This document shows positions 33,153-37,516 of a DNA stretch of 37,516 nucleotides, piece by piece. The notes under the pieces were generated by a model that worked only from the letters and a program-made list of their open reading frames with translations, searched no databases and was not told the origin of the DNA. Positions within the stretch are counted from its first letter, which is position 1. Each line of letters starts with the position of its first letter. This DNA comes from Litorivivens sp041625495 (GTDB taxonomy: Bacteria > Pseudomonadota > Gammaproteobacteria > Pseudomonadales > Spongiibacteraceae): positions 1 to 37,516 of the forward strand of contig NZ_JBFJTH010000014.1 of the NCBI RefSeq assembly GCF_041625495.1, read 5' to 3'. A program made the position numbers and the translations under genes.

Positions 33153-34501
33153 GCACCGCACCGCAGGGAAAGGGGTCAATCATTCGGCGATTGCTACTCG
33201 CCAGCCTGCTGACGCTTCCGCTCTTTCTCGGCATCACAGGTTACGCCATTGATCAGGCCCATTCGCGGAGCCTGATCGCGGCCCAGCAGTCACAATTACA
33301 GCTTCAGTTTTACGGCATTCTAGGCGTCATGGAATGGAGCAACACCCAACCGTTGTCGGTAGAACGTCTGCGCGAACCTAGATTCTGGCAGTTCCGCTCT
33401 GGTCTCTACGCTTTCATTCACAGCCGCAATGGCGTTCTACAATGGCAGTCTTCATCCGCCAACTCCATGCAGTATTTACAGTCTGGATTTTCGGCAGTAT
33501 CACCTGGCGAAGAAGTTTTTGACACATTTTCTGTGCGCGGCGAAGACTATTTTCGCTACCGCTATCACGTCATCTGGGAGGACGAACACGGCGTCGACTA
33601 CCCTCTGATATTTACTCTCCTGCAAAACCAAAACACGTTTGAGGCAGAGGTACTGAGTTTTCGCCGCAACATAGCTCTCTGGTTAGGGCTTGCTGGAATT
33701 GTGCTGCTCCTGATACAGGTCATTGTCATGCGCTGGGGCTTAAATCCACTGGGCAAACTGAGCCGAGAACTACGAGCGCTCGAGACCGGCCAGCGGGATC
33801 GACTGGGTGGCGCCTATCCTCAGGAACTTATCAGCATCACGCGTAATCTCAACCGCTTGCTCGACAAGGAACAACAGCAGCGTGAACGCTACCGAAACAC
33901 CTTGGGAGACCTCGCGCACAGCCTAAAGACTCCGCTCAGCGTGATGCGATCGGCCATCGACAGAAACCGGGACGGGTTGATTAACGAACAGCTCGATAAA
34001 ATGAACAATATCATCGCTTATCAGCTGCAACGCGCGGTCAGTGCCGGTCCGCATCAACTTGGCAGCAAAACAGCCATCAAACCGTTGCTGAAACGCCTGC
34101 TAAATTCACTGGATAAAGTTTACCGGGATAAAGCACTCGGCTTTACGCTGAACTGTGCCGAGCACGACCACCTGGGGATTGACGAACAGGACCTCATGGA
34201 GCTAATGGGCAACCTTCTGGACAACGCCTGCAAAGCGGCGCGACATACCGTTTCGGTGACCGCAATCATGCCCAATGACGAAAGCCTGGCCACAGTATTG
34301 ATTGAAGATGATGGACCGGGTTTCCCCGACGACAAGGTTGAAACCCTGCTACAGCGAGGCAGCCGGGGTGATCAGTACGGAAGTGGGCAAGGCCTTGGTT
34401 TATCGGTGGCCACCGACATACTCAAGGCCTACAAAGGTGGCATTACCATTAGCCGTTCATCCCTTGGAGGCGCCCTACTGACTCTCACCCTGCCACGTTA
34501 A
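33149..34501 (+). CDS. Membrane sensor histidine kinase, PhoQ-like
   Basis: 450 residues. TM1 about 14-34, a periplasmic sensor of about 140 residues (35-174), TM2 about 176-196, and a HAMP-like linker (LNPLGKLSRELRALETG). HisKA with DLAHSLKTPLSVM (His257) is followed by an HATPase domain: NLLDNACKAA (N box), EDDGPGFPDD (G1) and GQGLGLSV (G2). The H-box HSLKTPL and the ending resemble PhoQ-type kinases that sense cations, membrane stress or antimicrobial peptides; the signal here is not known. Its partner is the upstream regulator. It ends 9 bases before the convergent TpsB-like gene. Confidence 0.93.
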   Translation: MSTAPQGKGSIIRRLLLASLLTLPLFLGITGYAIDQAHSRSLIAAQQSQLQLQFYGILGVMEWSNTQPLSVERLREPRFWQFRSGLYAFIHSRNGVLQWQSSSANSMQYLQSGFSAVSPGEEVFDTFSVRGEDYFRYRYHVIWEDEHGVDYPLIFTLLQNQNTFEAEVLSFRRNIALWLGLAGIVLLLIQVIVMRWGLNPLGKLSRELRALETGQRDRLGGAYPQELISITRNLNRLLDKEQQQRERYRNTLGDLAHSLKTPLSVMRSAIDRNRDGLINEQLDKMNNIIAYQLQRAVSAGPHQLGSKTAIKPLLKRLLNSLDKVYRDKALGFTLNCAEHDHLGIDEQDLMELMGNLLDNACKAARHTVSVTAIMPNDESLATVLIEDDGPGFPDDKVETLLQRGSRGDQYGSGQGLGLSVATDILKAYKGGITISRSSLGGALLTLTLPR

Positions 34502-34510
34502 TTGCTGCGC

Positions 34511-36163
34511 TTAGAACACTTTGCGCAATTGCCAGAAGAAGTCCGCTTCCATTTCCTTCGCAACATCTTCATTAACGTTGCGCTCACTGATGGGAAATGC
34601 GGTAACAAACTGGGTAGTAAACCCGCGTCCCAGCTCACCCTCGACTCGAAAGCCAGCGTCTGTTAACGATCTCGTACGTCCAAATTCGCCGCCGGCATCC
34701 TCATAGACTGCTTCGCCGTGCTCGATAAATATTGATGGGGTAAGCTCCATACCGAAGACCGTCCAACTATCCTGAGCGAGTTTAGTTCTAACGTAATAGC
34801 CACTATCCCCTATCAAGGCACCTGGCAGGTAGGCAGCCAACGTCGATATACCCCCGAGCACAAATTGCTTCTGCTGCGGTACTTGCTTGCCGTCCGCGTA
34901 CTGACCCAGCACATCGATATCAAATGAAAAGCTACCGCCCAATCCGATTTTCATTCCTAGCTTGGGCTTAAACAACAAATATTCGGCCGTGCGCTTACCA
35001 CTGCTTACGGCATCGGCAAAATCTTCCGTTCCCAGCGTACCGGAATCTCCGCTAAGCCCGTTTTCTACAAAGCCCTGCGCACTCCAACGCACCGGCTGAC
35101 CAAACACGCGTGATTGACGAAAATACTTCAGCCCCACTTCCAGCCCGCCATGTGCCTCATCTTCCAGTACCTGCCCATTATCAAGCGACACTTCAGACTC
35201 GGTGTATTCCAGCCGCTCACTAACGGTGAGCCTGTGCTGACGATTAGCAAACAGGATCTGCTCTCCGGTCAGTGCGGCAGACTGAATTTCACCCTCAACC
35301 ACCACAGCGGTGCGCGACGCCGCAGGCGTAGGACACAATACCGGAAGAAGAAGGCATACAGGCGAATTGTCTGGTTGCGACGAATTCACCAGAAAAGCGT
35401 CTCGCTCATAATCAACCGCCGACACTTCCATGCCATAGAGCCCTAACCGTGTTGGTTTGCCGAGTTTAAGGCTTAAACCGTGATAGTTCTTGCCGCCACT
35501 GTTTTCACCCCAATCTGTCAGCGCACCGTCATATTCTAGCTTCAGCTCGGTACCGTTCCAGAAATGGTGTCTGATTTCTGCGCCACCAAAGTAACGACCA
35601 ACGAAGCGGTTTCCTTCATTACCCAGCGACAACGAAAACTCTGTCGGCGAATAGTCTGATGCTTCTTCGTGGGTAAACACCAGACTCAACTTCGAAGGAT
35701 CATCGTCGGTTTTGTATTTTATAACGTACTCGCGCCCCATACGCTGGGCTTGCAACTCAGCCAACACACGCCGGCGTTCAAACTCATCTACGGTGAGATC
35801 ATCATCACCGACGAGCGGTGAAAAGTGCGATTTTACGCTGTCCGGCCCTTCAATTGCTGCCAGTTCGCCATTCACAACATGGACGTAAACGGTGTCGCCG
35901 CGCTGCGCATAATAAACTGTGACCAGCAAATGCCCCGAACGATAATAGGCCTGATTCAAGGCTCGGATAGCCTGTGACGGAGTTTTCGAAGCCCCCGTCA
36001 ACCGCAAAATCTGCTCTTCGGTCAGGTAGCGATTGCCACTGATTTTTACCGGCGTTTCGCCAACACGAGTTTGAATAGTTCCATCACTAATACTCGACTG
36101 AGCTTCAATACGTTCTGCAGTAGAAAGTTGCGGAGGTATAACCGGCGGCAGATCGATTGCCAT
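34511..36163 (-). CDS. TpsB/ShlB-FhaC-like two-partner secretion transporter without signal peptide
   Basis: 550 residues. Two POTRA domains (about 35-105, starting VKISGNRYLTEEQILRL, and about 107-165) precede a 16-strand-type barrel (about 175-550) ending QLRKVF with the C-terminal Phe typical of outer-membrane proteins. Odd points: the protein starts MAIDLPPVIPPQLSTAERIE, with no signal peptide, and two in-frame TAG codons (36181-36176) stand just before the ATG. The L6 region reads LGGISTLAAYLPGALIGDSG where family members have VRGY/VRGF, so the conserved Arg is missing. AGGGA precedes the ATG. It may be a 5'-truncated gene or a divergent Omp85 member; no TpsA partner is visible. Confidence 0.82.
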   Translation of the reverse strand: MAIDLPPVIPPQLSTAERIEAQSSISDGTIQTRVGETPVKISGNRYLTEEQILRLTGASKTPSQAIRALNQAYYRSGHLLVTVYYAQRGDTVYVHVVNGELAAIEGPDSVKSHFSPLVGDDDLTVDEFERRRVLAELQAQRMGREYVIKYKTDDDPSKLSLVFTHEEASDYSPTEFSLSLGNEGNRFVGRYFGGAEIRHHFWNGTELKLEYDGALTDWGENSGGKNYHGLSLKLGKPTRLGLYGMEVSAVDYERDAFLVNSSQPDNSPVCLLLPVLCPTPAASRTAVVVEGEIQSAALTGEQILFANRQHRLTVSERLEYTESEVSLDNGQVLEDEAHGGLEVGLKYFRQSRVFGQPVRWSAQGFVENGLSGDSGTLGTEDFADAVSSGKRTAEYLLFKPKLGMKIGLGGSFSFDIDVLGQYADGKQVPQQKQFVLGGISTLAAYLPGALIGDSGYYVRTKLAQDSWTVFGMELTPSIFIEHGEAVYEDAGGEFGRTRSLTDAGFRVEGELGRGFTTQFVTAFPISERNVNEDVAKEMEADFFWQLRKVF

Positions 36164-36215
36164 AAAGTATCGTCCCTACTATCCGTCAATGTATTTAACC
36201 ATCCGGTCAGGATGG

Positions 36216-37043
36216 CTACTTTGTCGCTGTTTCCGGCGAAAGCTCGCTAATTACACGCATATCAACACGCCGATTACGCGCACGTCCCTCAGCATTGTCT
36301 GCCCCCGTCGCGAGACTGTTAGACGCTACTGGTTGCGACGAGCCATAGCCTCGATAACGCAGCCTGTAAGAAGCGATACCACGGGCTATCAGGTAATCGT
36401 AAACCGCTTTGGCACGCGCATCAGAAACCTCGATATTGATCTCTTCACTACCACGCGAATCCGTGTGCCCACCGATTTCTACCACGACCTGAAATTGCTG
36501 TCGCAAGACGGCCACCACACGATCGAGTATTTCAAACGATTCGGGGCGCAAAACTGTGCCATTAAAATCAAAAAACACACCCACCAACTCCAGTGGAGCC
36601 CCTTTTGTCAGATGACAACCGCTGGGCAATACAATGGCGTTGTTCGGCGTGTCGTCACAATAGTCTTGCGAATTACAAACACCATCTCCATCATCGTCGT
36701 CACAGTTTGGCAAACTGATTTCGGTGTTTTTCCGCTTGCGGATCGTGTCAGACTCAGGTTCCGGCAAGCTGGCAACACCGACAGACGAACTGGAAAAGCC
36801 AATACCGTCTAGATCGTCCGCAGGGATTGCATTCATATCAATAACGGTATTATTGCCGGAAAGTGAATCGACATCACCAAGGGTAACCACTGGCAAGACG
36901 GGTATGCCGCCCTCCCGCTCCAACGATCGTAATGCACCATCTGCGAAGGTTTGCGCCTGCACACTTGCACCTATCAATAGATACGCGATCAACCATAAAG
37001 CGCGCCACCAACAGATACCTTTCCCCGCGATCAAATGATTCAA
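36216..37043 (-). CDS. OmpA-family protein with TSP3 calcium loop
   Basis: 275 residues from TTG 37043, with AAGGG 9 bases upstream. A signal peptide (about 12-31, ending VQA) leads into a ~85-residue variable region, a TSP3-like loop (DDDDGDGVCNSQDYCDD) with Cys pairs, and a C-terminal OmpA domain (about 150-270): FFDFNGTVLRPES, GGHTDSRGSEE..IEVSDARAKAV, YRGYGSSQPVA and RNRRVDMRV. There is no N-terminal barrel, so it resembles a periplasmic peptidoglycan-binding module. It lies 52 bases upstream of the TpsB-like gene on the same strand and is likely co-transcribed. Confidence 0.9.
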   Translation of the reverse strand: MNHLIAGKGICWWRALWLIAYLLIGASVQAQTFADGALRSLEREGGIPVLPVVTLGDVDSLSGNNTVIDMNAIPADDLDGIGFSSSSVGVASLPEPESDTIRKRKNTEISLPNCDDDDGDGVCNSQDYCDDTPNNAIVLPSGCHLTKGAPLELVGVFFDFNGTVLRPESFEILDRVVAVLRQQFQVVVEIGGHTDSRGSEEINIEVSDARAKAVYDYLIARGIASYRLRYRGYGSSQPVASNSLATGADNAEGRARNRRVDMRVISELSPETATK

Positions 37044-37237
37044 TGTATCAAGCCCTTAGCTAGTGTCTAACTGTTGTTTCGAGAAACGCCCGCCCAGCTT
37101 AACATTTCGTTACCAGCCCCTCACTCGCAATTTATCGCTTGCGAAAGCCGCAGCGTGCTACGTCACACGCCAAAACAGAATAGTTAGCAATAAGGTGATC
37201 CGCCAGACTAAAGCGCGGCAGTGCGGTAGCAAATCGC

Positions 37238-37262
37238 AAAAAAAAGCCTCCCAGCGGGAGGC
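37238..37262 (-). terminator. Rho-independent terminator of the repeat-protein gene
   Basis: A perfect 7-bp stem GCCTCCC / GGGAGGC with a 3-base loop, followed on the minus strand by eight Ts. Located 27 bases past the stop of the repeat gene, it separates that gene from the OmpA/TpsB pair. Confidence 0.92.
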
Positions 37263-37289
37263 AAACGTCAAGACCTATAGGGGGCCTTC

Positions 37290-37516
37290 TTAGGGGAGCG
37301 GAAGCGCGTCCAGAGGTAAAGCACCTGTCAGTGTGCCAACCACGTCAACCGGCAAACCCGGCAACGACGGTGCTCCACCCGATGGAATCAGACCGGTCAG
37401 CGTACCTACCGGATCAACCGGCAAACCCGGTAATGACGGCGCGCCACCCGATGGAATCAAGCCAGTCAGCGTACCTACCGGATCAACCGGCAAACCCGGT
37501 AATGACGGCGCGCCAC
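37290..37516 (-). CDS. Tandem-repeat protein (PVDPVGTLTGLIPSGGAPS unit), 5' end beyond window
   Basis: The minus-strand frame is open from the right edge to a TAA at 37292-37290, so only the C-terminal 74 codons are seen. It is built of 23-residue repeats rich in Pro, Gly, Leu and Thr (PVDPVGTLTGLIPSGGAPS + LPGL), ending ALPLDALPLP. No start codon within the window is credible. Pro/Gly-rich repeats like this occur in secreted or surface proteins of marine gammaproteobacteria. It has its own strong terminator, so it need not be in the OmpA/TpsB transcript. Confidence 0.78.
   Translation of the reverse strand, partial: GAPSLPGLPVDPVGTLTGLIPSGGAPSLPGLPVDPVGTLTGLIPSGGAPSLPGLPVDVVGTLTGALPLDALPLP
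37327..37516 (-). repeat. 69-bp tandem repeats
   Basis: Equivalent points (GTCAG) lie at 37327, 37396 and 37465, giving a period of 69 bp (23 codons). The second and third copies are nearly identical in DNA, and the first has diverged. The array continues past the window. Confidence 0.9.

Noticed and set aside
37327..37516. CRISPR-like array
   Set aside because: The 69-bp units are contiguous with no spacers and keep an open reading frame, so they are coding tandem repeats.

Overview
The window looks like chromosomal DNA of a free-living, probably marine gammaproteobacterium. I place it tentatively near Cellvibrionales (Spongiibacteraceae/Halieaceae-like). The basis is moderate GC, gammaproteobacterial housekeeping families (FumC, BioA, YtfJ, YjbQ, YbfF), a DUF3604 operon, OmpA/TSP3 envelope proteins, and oxidoreductases typical of these groups (GMC, LLM, coniferyl-aldehyde-dehydrogenase type). 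I see no phage, transposon, integrase, CRISPR, tRNA or rRNA. Gene density is high and no gene-free stretch exceeds about 250 bases.

Layout. 1-5321: a secreted subtilase-like protein cut by the left edge, a membrane PAS-PAS histidine kinase, a second secreted subtilase with an I9 propeptide, and a PEBP-family protein. 5415-8331: a voltage-sensor-like membrane protein, fumarase C and a TM2-domain protein. 8431-11228: an AraC-type regulator divergent from a sterol desaturase-family hydroxylase and an SDR. 11250-14550: a small conserved protein, bioA, a Kv-like channel with a zinc ribbon, and a DODA-type dioxygenase. 14602-16860: an OmpA-family porin and a TSP3-repeat lipoprotein. 16911-18578: YjbQ, YtfJ and an SRPBCC protein. 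18753-25149: a GMC oxidoreductase/aldehyde dehydrogenase operon, a small outer-membrane barrel, an LLM oxidoreductase divergent from a TetR regulator, and a YbfF-like hydrolase. 25235-30129: a lipoprotein with a charged tail, then the tight minus-strand operon DUF3604 / membrane parvulin / HupE-UreJ. 30324-34501: a His-rich secreted protein, a GST-like protein, and an operon of glycine-zipper protein, PepSY-like protein, OmpR-type response regulator and histidine kinase. 34511-37516: a TpsB-like transporter, an OmpA/TSP3 protein and a secreted-looking protein with 69-bp tandem repeats that runs off the right edge.

The most interesting signals are regulatory and architectural. A direct repeat TTCAG-N6-TTCAG lies at matching distances upstream of the His-rich gene and of the two-component operon. 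A near copy precedes ytfJ with a good -10 box. Together these suggest an autoregulated envelope regulon. A 23-bp imperfect palindrome overlaps both divergent promoters of the LLM/TetR pair. The TpsB-like gene has no signal peptide, has two in-frame stops directly upstream of its ATG, and lacks the usual L6 arginine. The araC-type gene appears to be transcribed as a nearly leaderless mRNA.

All functions are assigned by reading motifs. No database search or structure prediction was run, and residue positions are hand-counted.
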